DNA of 64,000 nt from Chelonoidis abingdonii (taxonomy: Eukaryota > Chordata > Testudines > Testudinidae). Position 1 is the first letter of the stretch, and each line of letters starts with the position of its first letter. Below the pieces are notes generated by a model that worked only from the letters and a program-made list of their open reading frames with translations, searched no databases and was not told the origin of the DNA. The translations under genes were made by a program, and so were the position numbers. The stretch lies in assembly GCF_003597395.2 (NCBI RefSeq), contig NC_133769.1:47353605-47417604 (forward strand), given 5' to 3'. Positions 22,720 through 34,308 of the stretch are shown here, piece after piece.

Positions 22720-25700
22720 AATAATGTCGATTTGTGACCATGTGTGAAAGGTTTAAATTCCAGAAACTAAGCTATAGTTTACATAGAGTCACCATAATAG
22801 CTTTTGTTTCCATTGGTGAGAAGTATAATACAGTTAATATTCCTTATTTTACTGAATTGTTTTGGAATATTGTGTGTGAGAACTAAATAAATTGCTAACT
22901 GTTTATTCAGAATGACAGAGGGAGTTGCAGAAATTCATGGCATATGAAAAGCACGTTACATGCATGGACTTTCAGTCTGTGGCAGCATACTTAGACGGTG
23001 CCAAACTGAAAAGAAGACAGCATCCAACAGCTGAAAAGATAATTTCAGCATGAGGATTGTCATATGCTATGAAATACTTTTAACTCCTACAACAAAATAG
23101 CAAATTATATGTTGCTAGTTCAGGTATATTGTATTACTGGATTATAGGTACAGTATATTGTGATTGTAAAAATTATAAAATCTGGAGAGAGTTATGTGTA
23201 TGTATATGAAATTATCCAGTGGCACAGGTAAATATATCATCTGCTGCATTTGTAGTGCACAGAAATCCACTGATGTATTGCTTGGGAATTACAAAAGAAT
23301 TATAGGACTCTAGGTATCTATTTGATTTTAAAGCTATTATTCTTTCAACAATAAAGGAAAAATAAATCAAAACAGATAACGTTTATGAAAAGTCTAGAAT
23401 TTTTTCTGCTTTGCTACTGAAAGGTTAGTCAGCAAAGGGAGCCCAAGTCATCTAAAACTCACTTCTGAGTTGTGCTGACATTAATGAAACCAATAACAAA
23501 GCCAGTGCACAGAGAGAGAACCAAAACAAAACTGAAAAAGTTAGGTTAAATTTGCACTTCATTGATAATAACAGACAAAGCAATGATCTTGCTAAATAGG
23601 ACAAGACCAAATTTGTGAATAGGTGATATGAATGTATCAGCAGGGCTTAAAAATACCCTCAAAGATACTGCATGTTTTAAGTGATAGAAAAACATGCATA
23701 GTAACAATTTACTTACATCAAGAGAAAAAAATTCCAGAGTAGGTAGGCTGCATGTTCCTCAAAATGATTGTGAGGTTTCCTGATTGAATTTGGTACAATG
23801 GGCTCTGCTATCCAACTTTTAGACCCTATGGCTCCCTGATCTTTTGGGGTCCCCCCTCAACAAACTGACAATTACAAGGGAAGGTAGCATAATGGACTGA
23901 AAGTAGGAGAAGGCGACATTTTTCAGCTGATTTTTTTTTTTGCTGAGAAAGGCGGATTTGCATTGATCAAAACATTTTGTGAATCTATCAAATTAATCAA
24001 AAAAAATTTTTTTTGACCAAAATAATAAAAAAATCCAAAAAAAATAAATGTTTCATTTCAACCTTTTTTGAAACAAAATATTTTGATTTTTGATTCAAAA
24101 TGACAGTTTTCAAATTCAGATTTTATTTAAAAAACAGTTAAAAACCACAAAAATGAAACAAAACATTTATGTTCGGATTGAGCTAAATGTTTCATTCAAC
24201 ACAAAATAAAGGATGAGGAGGCTTTTGGTTAGCCAAAATATTCATTTTTTGTTTGTTTCAGGTCAACTCAAAACAATTTTCTTGCCTTTTGATTTTTTTC
24301 AATCCACCAAACTGCTCAGTTCAGAGTTCTAGACATGTTACCTACAAACTCACTTTTGGCCACTAGGTGACTGCCTACAATTGGGACACATCCTCTAGTC
24401 AGCTGCCAACATAGTCTCTACCTGCAAATAAAAGGGGGCAGCTTGTTTGAGAAACTGATTAGCTGCAGGCAGCCAGTCCATGGGTTCAGTAGTTGGACTT
24501 CATTAGTCTTACAGAGGGGGTTGGTTGTGGGCATGATGATTCCTCTGGTACCTGGGGGAGCAGCAAGAGTAAAGAATGCCAGTGCCAACCAATATTTCCA
24601 ACCAATAGTTGTCACTTTGCACCCTGCCCCACTGTTGAACAACATCTATAGGTGAAGTCTTCTGAAAGATTCTATTACGTACTACTGGTTCATGGGTAAT
24701 TAGGAAGATAAAGGGGCCTACAGGGGAAAAGGAGAGAGAATGAGTTCTGGGCAATTAGGTAAGAGAGAGACAGTGTTAGGGAACAGAGGAGTAAGGGGAT
24801 GTTTATGGAAGTAAACAGAAACCAGGTAGAGAAAGAGAATTTCCTGTGAGAAGATGGACCCAGAGACAGACAAGGGGTCCTTCATAAGGTTAACTTAATT
24901 GGGGTACTGTGGAGCTAGCCCTTTTAACCTTCTTCTATCATATGGCTGGTGTAGAGCAGCAATTACAACTTCACTTGAAGTTGATCGCCTCAGATGGCTA
25001 CATCAGGAGTAGCAGAATTTGTTGCAGTGATGCCTTCTTCATATTTATGAATTGGGCACTAGGTAGTGATCTGTTGGATGGACTGTCATGGGGAACCACA
25101 CTTGTAGGCCAGGGAGTCCTTGATTTTCCATTTGTGTATTAGATGTCCACATCTACCATGGTTGGTTCGGATTTGGTTCAGAGTTGACCAAGATGCCTGT
25201 GGAAGGTCAAACCCAGGAACCTTCTGCATAGGATACAGCACAAGGTGCTTAATTTTTAAGTCTTGTTTAGGCCAATCTGCTTTCCAAGCCTCCTTCTGAT
25301 CATAGCCTGATTGCATGAGGCTAAGTGAATGTTCCCGGAAAGACTTGCAGGAATTAAGATGTTGGCATGTGAGGTTGGGGAAGGGTGTTTTCAAGGTCTT
25401 GGTGGATAGGAAGACATCTGTTTTCCTACATTCACTGAGTTTCATGGAACTGGCCATTTTAATGAAACTTAGTCTGTTAAATATGCATTGGGATGATGCA
25501 ATCATCTTTTTTTTGTTGCCTCAATTTCAGAAGCCAGCCCTTTCTTTGATTTTCAGCTGTCATTTTTGCACTCCATTTCTCCTAAACCCAGTCTTAACTC
25601 CTCAGATTAAAATTGTGCCTCTTACAACCTTAGCATGTATGTTAATGTAATTAAGTGGGGGAGTATGAATCCCCTCAGTTTCTGGAAACCTTAAGGAATC

Positions 25701-26944
25701 ACAAAAGGTTGCTGAAACCTTTCTCTTCTGTTTCGAAGTGCCAGGAGGCAACGTCATCGTGAGCTGTAGAATATCCTATCTTGGACAAAATTGTCACATA
25801 CTGTCATATGAAAAGATCTAACTGCAGTGCACATCAGAATGAAGCCATTTAATAAAGAACTATAACAGTAAAATGAAAATCCCCACCTATCTTACCTAAT
25901 CGGGAATGCAAACTCCATTTTAGCAGTAACATGAAATGTCATCTAATGGTGTTCATACTGGTTACTCGAAAGATGAACTAACAATCAGACATATTGCTCA
26001 TTCTATCTGGGCTTGTGAGTTGCTATGCAAATCAGTATGCAGATATAGTCTGAGGCTGAAACAAACAGCCATGCCTCAGTGATGAGATGAAACATGAAGC
26101 TCTTAGTTGGAACCTTTTGGTGTTCCTATTACTGAGCCTCATTGCCTAAAGAACAGTATGCATACTATTACCATAAATGTTTGACAGTGTGTCTCTTTTA
26201 TAAAGTGCTTCTACTGAGCTCATTGTGACCTTATTGTGTCTTTACTTTTAAGGACTGAACAATAGCTTTGTCCCGACTGCAGCTGTAACATAATGATAAA
26301 TCTCAAGAAACTAGATTCCAAAATTATTGTTTAACCGTAGATCAATAAACACAGAACTTGAATTGACATTATTATTGCTTTATTATTTAGAAATTACAAA
26401 GCCATATAAGTACTATTTATTTTTCCAGCTATATGAATGTCTGAAAATCCATGGTTAAGAAAGCTCAGCTTTGTTCCCCACTCCCACCCATCTGAAAGGC
26501 TTGCACTACTAACAAGATGCTCATTTAAATTTCAGTCTCTGATGCTTAGGAAAATAATTACTTATACCTGTTCTTTTGTGGCTCAGTAAAGCTGGATAGA
26601 TACCTAGGGAAAAAAAAACATTCAGTCAGATAAAACAATGAATTCATTATGGTGATGGTCACATTCTTTTTCTGGTCTTTTTCTATCAATATTTGGGTGA
26701 ATGAGTTTTCTGACAGGTTGTTGAAAAATGAATTCTAACTGGATATTATATATGTAAAAAGCATATTTTGGATTTGTAAATTAGAGTAATCACACTGGAC
26801 ACCTGATTATAAGAGTTATGCTCATCCAGGCAGAGAACAGGAAAAATTACTTAAGTGTGATTGATGCTTGTTATGCTCATTAAAATAGTCTCACTGTAAC
26901 CTTGTACTCCTCCTAATGTTGTATCCACCTGTTTTTCTCATCAT
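22720..26944. other. Unassigned DNA
   Basis: 4.2 kb with no recognisable gene. 23930-24310 is a low-complexity A/T stretch rich in 'aaaattttttttgacc' and 'tttgatttttgattcaaaat' motifs, similar in texture to the MITE at 61345-61747. 24430-25750 has a repeat-like feel, and short frames there (for example 25086-25505 minus) match no protein I know. Confidence 0.4.
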
Positions 26945-27160
26945 GTACTTAGGCCCTGATCCTGAAAACACTTACACATATGCTTAAACCTTATGCATAT
27001 GAATAATCTCATTGAAACCAATGGGACTACATGTGCAGAAGTGTTTGCAGGACTGGGACCTTGGAATGTAAGCTATTTGGGGCAAGGATCGTCTTTTGAT
27101 TATATGTACAGCACCTTGAATAATGAGGCCTCAGTCCCTGAATTTGTTGCCACAGGACAA
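26945..27160 (+). repeat. Old amniote repeat with palindromic head
   Basis: 'aggccctgatcctgaaaaca' is balanced by 'tgtttgcaggactgggacct' about 80 bases later, with 'cattgaaaccaatgggacta' between; then the 'ctatttggggcaaggatcg…tacagcaccttg' tail. A family common in reptile genomes, also seen at 28360-28460. Confidence 0.55.
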
Positions 27161-27165
27161 ATAAA

Positions 27166-27603
27166 TAGGGCCCTAACAAATTCATGGTTTGTTTTGGTCA
27201 ATTTCATGCTCATAGGCTTCTGACCCCAAAAGGAATTGTGTGGGGGGGGGTGGGGGGGGCGGGGGGTTGCAAGATTATTGTACAGGGATTGCAGTATTGC
27301 CCCCTTACTTCTGCACTGCTGCTGGCGAGGCACTGCCTTCAGAGCTGGGTGCCTGGCCAACAGTTGCCACTCTCCAGCTCTGAAGACAGAGCAAAAGTAA
27401 AAGTGGCAATAACCCCTGTGAAATAACCTTGTGACCACCTGCAAATCCATTTTGGGTCAGGACCTCCAATTTGAGAAGTGCTGGTCTCCCCTGTGAAATT
27501 TGAATAATATAGGGTAAAAGCACACAACAGACCAAATTTCACGGAGGGAAGACGAGAGAGACCAGATTTCATGGTCCATGACATGCTTTTTGGTAGGGCT
27601 CTA
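27166..27603. mobile_element. MITE with 'agggccctaacaaattcatgg' ends
   Basis: The left end 'agggccctaacaaattcatg' and the right end, whose complement starts 'agagccctaccaaaaagcat', are inverted repeats. I know this family from turtle genomes. The body includes the poly-G run. About 438 bp; no TSD confirmed. Confidence 0.65.
27241..27267 (+). repeat. Poly-G tract, G-quadruplex candidate
   Basis: Runs of nine, eight and six G separated only by T and C (27242-27266). Enough consecutive G for a four-stranded fold. It sits inside the MITE. Confidence 0.7.
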
Positions 27604-28349
27604 CAACTAAATAATAAAGTGGATTAATCAAATGAATCAACACTTCTTGACTCTTCAATATGTGTAACAAAGTGCTCATTAAGTTAATTCAGACCAAGAT
27701 TCATTCACAGAAAGTATTGGGAAAATAATTATGAATGAGTAAATTCATAGCAACCTTACACTGTTCCTGGACAATTCATAAACAAAAGAAAGAGGCTACA
27801 TTCCCTGAATAAATTATTCACTCTGAATGATTCTTAGTTCTCTGGCTCGATCATTGCTGCCTCAGTTTTCTGGCTGTATCTTGCATGTGAAGAATAAAAC
27901 TATCATCCCAGTCCTCAAAGCTCTTGCTGAACCAAAGCGGCCATCTGAATTAAGTCAGAATTGGGCCCTGTTAGACTGTGCTCTTTTGAAGCTGAATCTG
28001 TATTTCCTCCATCCTCCTTCTCTGAGGATCTGCTTCTACTCCTGTTGAATTGAATGCAAGATTTGACACTGATTTCAGGAAGAGTAGATTTGAGCCTTAA
28101 GGCTCTGACATCTCAGGCTCTGTTTACACACAAAGATCAGCAAGTAAAAATTCAGATTATGATCATTCATGGCACAGTGATGTCAGCCTGAACATTAAGG
28201 TTCAGCTGTGCTATTGGCTCTCCGCTTAAAGCAGTTTGACCATTTTTAATGATTCTGTAGCATGATTTTTCATTGCAGGTCTAACAGATAAACAGCAGGT
28301 AAAATCCATATACTCAGTGGAGCTAAGTCACTAGACTTAGAAATTCTAA
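27604..28349. other. No recognisable feature
   Basis: Noncoding; nothing identifiable. Confidence 0.5.
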
Positions 28350-28460
28350 TGAATGACAGACTGTGATCCTGAGCCTGAAAACACTTAAGCAATGGAGTAC
28401 ATATTGAATTTAATGAGATTACTCATGTGCACATAGTTATCTGGCTATGTAAGACTTTGC
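28350..28460 (+). repeat. Copy of the old repeat seen at 26945
   Basis: 'gatcctgagcctgaaaacac' then 'gattactcatgtgcacatag' and 'gcagattcaggac', a diverged version of the palindromic-head repeat. Confidence 0.45.
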
Positions 28461-28668
28461 AGATTCAGGACTTAATTCCCTATTTGCTAAACTTCATACT
28501 GTGATTGACTCTTAAAATGTCTCTTGTCCTCAATCACTTATGTTATCAGTTTGGCAGGACAAACCAACTTAAAATATTATTATTAGTAGTAGCAGTTTAT
28601 TTCCTCACAAAGTAAAACAGAATAAAGTGTTTTATTAACTAATTTAATCAAAGCCTAGATATGATAGG

Positions 28669-29329
28669 TGTGGCATGGTGATGACTCAGCAGTGCGGCGC
28701 CTCCTGCTGGGGTTGTCCAGGGAATTAGCTCTTTTCAGCCAGAAGTGCCCTCTACCATCTCGCTGCCGCTGGCCCCGTGTCCCTCCCAGACCCTGGTGCC
28801 TTTCTAGATGAGGTTTCTGCCTCCTGGCAGTACCCCCTTAGTCTGCATCTCCTCTCCCCAGGGATCTCCCACACCCCATCGCTCCCTTGCCTCAGTGGTG
28901 TCAGTCATTGTCTAGCCCAGCTCCGTGGGGCAGACTGCAGTCTGTACTACTTATCATCAGCAAGGGGAGTCAGACCAGCTGCCTCTGCCTAGGTCTGGGC
29001 TGCCCCTTTGCAGCCCTAGTACCCTTTTGCGAGCCTTTAGCTTGACTTGCAGCCTGGGGCTTTGCTAGGCTGGAGCTCCTCAGCACTGCTCCACCCTAGG
29101 TACCCTCCTAAGCTTCCCAGGCAGCCAGGTCCTTCTCTCTCTGTAGCTAGAGAGAGTGTCTGTCCTTCCGGTTCTGACTCACCACCCTCTTATAAGGGCT
29201 TGCTGGGCCCTAATTACCCCAGCTACAGCTGTGGCTGTTTTTCCAAACAGCTCAGCTTTTTCCCTCTCAGCCCTCTCCCCGGGCTGTTTTAAGCCCTTCA
29301 GGACACGGCAGGGTGGTCACCCCACCACA
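28669..29329 (-). mobile_element. Solo LTR, 661 bp, perfect 5-bp TSD
   Basis: Begins TGTGG and ends CCACA, with longer imperfect inverted ends (TGTGGCATGGTGATGA against TGTGGTGGGGTGACCA). It is flanked by identical ATAGG at 28664-28668 and 29330-29334, the mark of retroviral-type integration. A TATAAG box lies at about 29190. I favour minus orientation, because the box is then about 140 bases from the 5' end, but a polyadenylation signal is not clear. No internal retroviral genes are present, so this is a recombined solo LTR. Confidence 0.85.
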
Positions 29330-29339
29330 ATAGGGACTG

Positions 29340-29729
29340 ATGAAGTCTTGTCACTGGAAAGGAAACCACCAGAAAGCATTGGTTATAAATAAATTAGGAG
29401 CACTTTGGCCTTAGTAGTGAACAAGATATGATGAATATTTGGAGAAAAGCTGTTCAGTGATGCAAACTCCTAAATGTGTAAATTTGGTTGGATAAATATA
29501 TTTTGTATTGAACTTATAAAGTGTGACAGGGAAAAACCTATTTATTTTCAAAAAGTATTGGCTGAAATTGTAGTCAAAATGTCAGTCAATTAGAGTAGTT
29601 AGAATTCTATACACTGTTGAAAGGTACTGAAGTTTATCAATTCTGTCTGTGAAACATAGGAGTATTCAGAAACTGCTCAGGTGGTAACGAACCTTGAGAT
29701 TTAGAACTTAGTGCATGTTATTTTAGTAT
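29340..29729. other. Spacer between the two LTRs
   Basis: 390 bases of AT-rich DNA with nothing identifiable. Confidence 0.5.
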
Positions 29730-29734
29730 GTACT

Positions 29735-30610
29735 TGTAGTGGTTCTGTGGTCGTCCCTCCCCATCAGGCTCGGAGGGAGGCCATGCTGCCTAACTACATC
29801 ACACAGTAAGCAGTCAATTAGCAAGCTTGGGCTCTGGCCCTCTGGTCAGGGCAGAGCAGCAACACAGTCTATTGCCCAGCCTCCTGGTTGAGGCAGGTAG
29901 CAATCTACTATCTATAGCTCTGGCCCTTTGGGTAGGAAAGAGCAATGAGCTGTCTTTAGTGGCAGCCTTCGGGCTAGAGCAGACAGCAAATACATTCTGG
30001 GGCTCTGACTCCCTGGGTGGGGCAGAGTAACAAGCCACAGGCAAGGCACAGACCTTCCAGTCTAAGGTGAGTAGGCCGCTACCCCAGGGGTGGGTTTGGC
30101 GGCAGGGAGTAGGGGGATTTGGGCCCACCCTACTCTACCAGGGTCCAATCGAGGGCCCTAACAATTGTGGGTGGTCCTGCCACTAGCTCAGCAGGGAAGT
30201 CACTGAAACACACTGATTTATTTCCTGGACACACAACCACATTAATGTCTGGTTCCTGGGCTACTTCCTACTGCCCTTTCTTGGTGTGGCTCCATGGTCC
30301 ATAGCTTCTTTGTCTCCTTGGGGTATACGGCAGATGGAAGTCCCAGAAATTCCTCTCCACAGTTGGTCTCCTCCAGGGGCAGGATGCCGCTCAGCTTGGT
30401 CTTTGGTCTGGGGTTCCGCAGAGAGGTAGAGACATATGCCTCCTTCCCTGGCTCCAGCCCAACTGAGATGGAGGGCCTGCCTCTTATACTTCCTGCCCTC
30501 CCACTCTGCTTTCATCATGGGGGGCAGGGCTGGTTTGGCCCCGCTCCCCAGGAGGCGTGGGGCGGTTCCTCCCCATCAGGCTTGGAGGGAGGCCACTCTG
30601 CCTCACTACA
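29735..30610 (-). mobile_element. Solo LTR, 876 bp, perfect 5-bp TSD
   Basis: Begins TGTAGTG and ends CACTACA, flanked by identical GTACT at 29730-29734 and 30611-30615. On the minus strand a TATAAG box (about 30485) precedes AATAAA (30217-30222) by about 265 bases, giving a plausible U3-R-U5 layout. A roughly 45-bp sequence ('cctccccatcagg…ggagggaggcca') occurs near both ends in the same direction (about 29757-29785 and 30570-30600). Degenerate repeats of 'gcctc…ggcagagcagcaa' type fill 29830-30040. Open frames here are incidental. Confidence 0.88.
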
Positions 30611-30710
30611 GTACTAAAGAAAAAAAACACCTTTATTTTATGAATATTTTGGGAAGTTCATATGAAAAAAAGGAATAGGTTTTAATTGGAATGTATTGAA
30701 ATCTGCTGTT

Positions 30711-30753
30711 TCTCTCTCTCTCTCTCTTTCACACACACACACACACACACACA
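30711..30753 (+). repeat. (TC)n(AC)n microsatellite
   Basis: About nine TC units followed by about twelve CA units; likely polymorphic. Confidence 0.95.
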
Positions 30754-31694
30754 AACTTAAATTTAGTGGCTGTTAAAGTTGCCTCAGGACACACCCACCA
30801 ACCTTCAAAGCAGAAGTTAAGAAGCTAAAGGAAATGTTTCCAGCATTCCTTGCCACCGTCAATTTGCCCACAATTCTGTCAACGACACACTCCTGCCCTC
30901 CATAACAGATTCATCTTCCATCTTCAGCACATACCTGCAAACATTGTCCAGAAAGACAGATTATTTTAAATTTGGATAGATTTCCATCTCTTCACACATT
31001 TAAGTAGAACTTATTAAAGTGTTTACTGATAGTGCACAAACTGCCAATTTTTCTTCACACTGGGCTTAGGGTAGGAATGGCTCTTATAGATCCTGATGGC
31101 TCAGTGAGCTGACTGCTGGGCAAGGGTGCTTGTTGCAAGGAGTCCTGGCTCCTCTCCCCAAGAGTGAGGCAGGAAGGTGCTGTCTCCTTCAACCCCGTGT
31201 TTTCTTCCAATCTTATCCCTTTTTATATTATAAAATGTAGCAAGGGATGTGAGATGTGAGGGACAAGGTTGATGGTCAGGGGAAAGAAAAGATTGGATGA
31301 ATTTGGGGAAAAGTGGTGACAGGATTTTAGGAGGGAAAAGGCTGAATGGGTGGGGAAAAAGTGAGAAGTTTCCCCTTGTTCAAATCTCTCCCCCTCATCC
31401 AGTTGTGCTCTTTCCTCCAAAATAGACTATTGAATCTGTTACCAACTAAAACAGAGCCCAAAAATTGATAAAGATTGCTATTTTACATACAGCAGCTCAC
31501 AACTGATTCAGACACCCATATGAGATAGAGACCTGACCACCACTCCCACAACACACACACACAGCTGCTCTACCTTTTTTGCTGATTCTGCTGTCCCTCT
31601 CCTGCTGGGTGCTCTCCTGTGTTCTGGGCCTTGATCCCCCTTGTCACTTACAAGAAAAACAGCAGTTTCTTCTGCTCTTCTCCTCTGTGTCAGG
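30754..31694. other. No recognisable feature
   Basis: Noncoding; short CA run at about 31550-31562. Confidence 0.5.
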
Positions 31695-32110
31695 AGTAAG
31701 GCTCTGCAGCTGCTCCTGACACCCTAACGGGCCAGCTAGGCTTCCTGACAGACTGCCTCATCTGAGTGGCTGACGAAGCCAGCAGGCTGGTTCTTTAGCT
31801 CAGCAGCAGCAGCTTGCTAGGGTGCTTTCTGCACACACTGACGGACTCTCTGCTTCCTTGTGCTCTCCTTTCCAAGCCCTGCTCCTGCTTTGCTCCTCCA
31901 GAGCTTCAGCCCTGATCCTGTCCTGCACCCAGTTTTGTTCTCACTCTGTCCCAGCCTTGCTCCTACCTCTATACCAGCTCTGCTCCTGCCTTCCCTGACT
32001 CCTGCTAATCCAGCTTTGACCCTTGTCCCTGACTCCTGATTCCAACTCCGTCTTGACTCTTGGCTCTGGAAGTTATACTGATCACTAGGCTTGACTGTTA
32101 TGAACTGGTC
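31695..32110 (+). mobile_element. LTR-like GC-rich repeat fragment
   Basis: Dense degenerate 'ctgctcctg' / 'ctgactcctg' motifs ending in 'ttgactcttggctctggaag' and 'ctaggcttgactg', which I recognise from turtle retroviral LTRs. Neither end nor a TSD is visible. Confidence 0.4.
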
Positions 32111-32765
32111 AGTTGCTCTTTACCCTCTCGGCTCCCCGGGCCTGGGGAGGGGTCACCAGGTCAAAGGCTATCCATTACCCTGAGTGGGTTAGGAAGTCAG
32201 GGGGGCAGGAGGAGCTGTTCCTCATCCAGCTGCTGCACACTGAAGCCTGTAAGCCCTGTAGCAGGGGGAAAGAAGACAGAACTCTAGCTGCATTGTGTGC
32301 TGAATGACCAGGCGGTCCCTCAACACATAGAGCAGCTCTGATTGGCTGCCATTTTATAGGAGGTGGAAGAATGGAGAATTGCAGCCAATCAGGAATTTCC
32401 CCTTAGACCATGGGGTTCCCAAACTGTGGGACACAGCCCAAAGGTGGGTCGCAGCACAATCCCAGGTGCTCCACCAGTGCAACTGCGTTTTCCAATCAAG
32501 CTCTTAGTAAATCTTTAACTCCATGTGACTCATGTAATCTAAATAAAAGATACATAAATGTAATATTTTGAGTTGTATATGTTGGATAGAGTATTAAAAA
32601 AACTTTATTTATTAAAAAAACCAAAAATCTGCAATATGTCAACTTTAATTCTTGCAAGCACAAGGTGCATTTCTTTGCAAGGTGGCCTAGCAACATACAC
32701 ACAGTCCACCATTTACAACTATAAAAATCAGCATGCAGTATTTCAATCTGACATGAACTGATGTA

Positions 32766-32897
32766 TTTTTCAAAAACGAAGAGTGTACTCATGAAGAAGA
32801 TAATGAAAGTCGCGGACCATCTACAACTACACAAAATGAGGCAGCCAAAAGAATAAAGAAAGTGGTAAGAAAATATGATGACACAAACTTGAAGTTT
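32766..32897 (+). pseudogene. hAT (Charlie/ZBED5-like) transposase N-terminal remnant
   Basis: A 44-codon open stretch ends AAKRIKKVVRKYDDTNLKF. Charlie-type hAT transposases and their domesticated ZBED5/FAM200 relatives carry a basic patch followed by 'KYxxxYLxFGF' before the BED zinc finger; the KYDD…LKF motif matches this. The frame is cut at 32898 by the inserted CR1 tail, so the BED finger and the RNase-H-like catalytic domain are not seen. Too short for a certain family call. Confidence 0.55.
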
Positions 32898-33151
32898 AGA
32901 TTCATAGAGTCATAGATTCTAGGACTGGAAGGGATCTCGAGAGGTCATCTAGTCCAGTACCCTGACTTCTTGGCAGGACCAAATACTGTTTAGACCATCC
33001 CTGATAGACATTTATCTAACCTACTCTTAAATATCTCCAGAGATGGAGATTCCACAACCTCCCTACGCAATTTATTCCAGTGTCCAACCACCCTGACAGT
33101 TAGGAACTTTTTCCTAATGTCCAACCTAAATCTCCCTTGCTGCAGTTTAAG
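32898..33151 (-). mobile_element. CR1 LINE 3' end, proximal part of an inverted copy
   Basis: Starts with the CR1 3' terminus ('agattcatagagtcatagat') and runs through the 3' UTR into the last codons of ORF2 ('cctaaatctcccttgctgca'). At 33152 it switches abruptly to CR1 endonuclease sequence in the opposite orientation. That is the pattern left by twin priming during LINE integration. Confidence 0.85.
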
Positions 33152-34308
33152 CCTGTTACTGCATTGCAGACAACTTTTTTATTTCAGTAAGTTGAAAAAG
33201 CTACTGGGGAAAGCTGTTCTAGACTTGATTTTTTAACAAATAGGAGGAACATGTGAGAATTTGAAAGATAGACCGGGGAAGCTTGGTGAAAGTGTTGATC
33301 ATAAATTCATAGAGTTTCTTTTGCCCCGAATTCTAAGGAAGGTGTAGAGGGACAAAAGGTACAGCACATAGAGACCATGGATTTCAGGAAGGCGGATTTT
33401 TGGGTAAAGCTCAGAGACTGATAGTAAGGTCCATGGGAATCAAGGACTGAGGGGAAAAACAATGAGGAGAGTTGGCAGTTTTTTCAAGGACCTTATTTAA
33501 GGGCCCAAAGCAAGCTATTTCGATGGGTAGGAAGATAGAAAATGTGGCAAAAGACCACCTTGCTACCACGAGATCTTGATGACCTACAAAATAAAAAGGA
33601 GTCATATGGAAAAATTGGAAACCTAAGTCAGATTACCAAAGGATGAATATAGGCAAATTAACACAGGAAATGCAGGGGCAGATTAGAAAGGCAAAGGCAC
33701 AAAATAAACTCAAACTAGCTAATGGGAAAAAAGGAATCAAGAGGACTTTTTCTCAATACTGTAGAAAGAGATGGAAGATCAAGGACAGGGTTAGCCACTG
33801 CTCTCCAATGAGGAGGGAGAACAGTAACAGGAAACTTGGAAATGACAGAGATGCTTATGACTTCTTTGTTCGATCTTCACTGAGAAGTTTGAAGGATTGT
33901 CTAACATAGTGAGTGCTTATGGGTAGTGAAGGATTTGAGATAAACTCAAAAAAGAGCAAAACGTTTAAAAATTACTTAGAAACGCTCTATGCCTACAAGG
34001 CCACCAGTAGCCTGATGAAATGCATCCTAGAAGTACTCAGACCCCTGAGTTAATACAGGCGGTATCTGAAGCCTCTAGCATATTATCTTGGAAAGTCATG
34101 TGGAGCAGGAGGAGATTCCAGTAAGACTGGAAAAGGGCAAATTATAGTGCCACTGTAAGGACACACAGTATTCTAGTAAGGAAGGCGAAATATAAATAAC
34201 CCAGGAAACATACAGAGCCAGTTGTTCTCAACTGTCTTGTGCTAGGGGAAGATAACTGGAGAAGTAATTAAAGAAATCATCTGCAAATACTTGGAATAAA
34301 GAGTTTTC
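33152..34308 (+). pseudogene. CR1 ORF2 fragment (endonuclease to early RT), first copy of a tandem duplication
   Basis: Plus-strand CR1 from the endonuclease region (a 'gkaVLDL' remnant near 33205; ESVDHKFIEF, the decayed 'SDH' active-site motif, near 33290) through the linker ([17 protein letters not shown], about 33820-33880) to early RT ('IICKYLE', about 34275-34297). Multiple stops. It lies in inverted orientation to the CR1 3' end at 32898-33151. Its whole 1157-bp length is repeated immediately downstream without any difference I could see. Confidence 0.85.
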
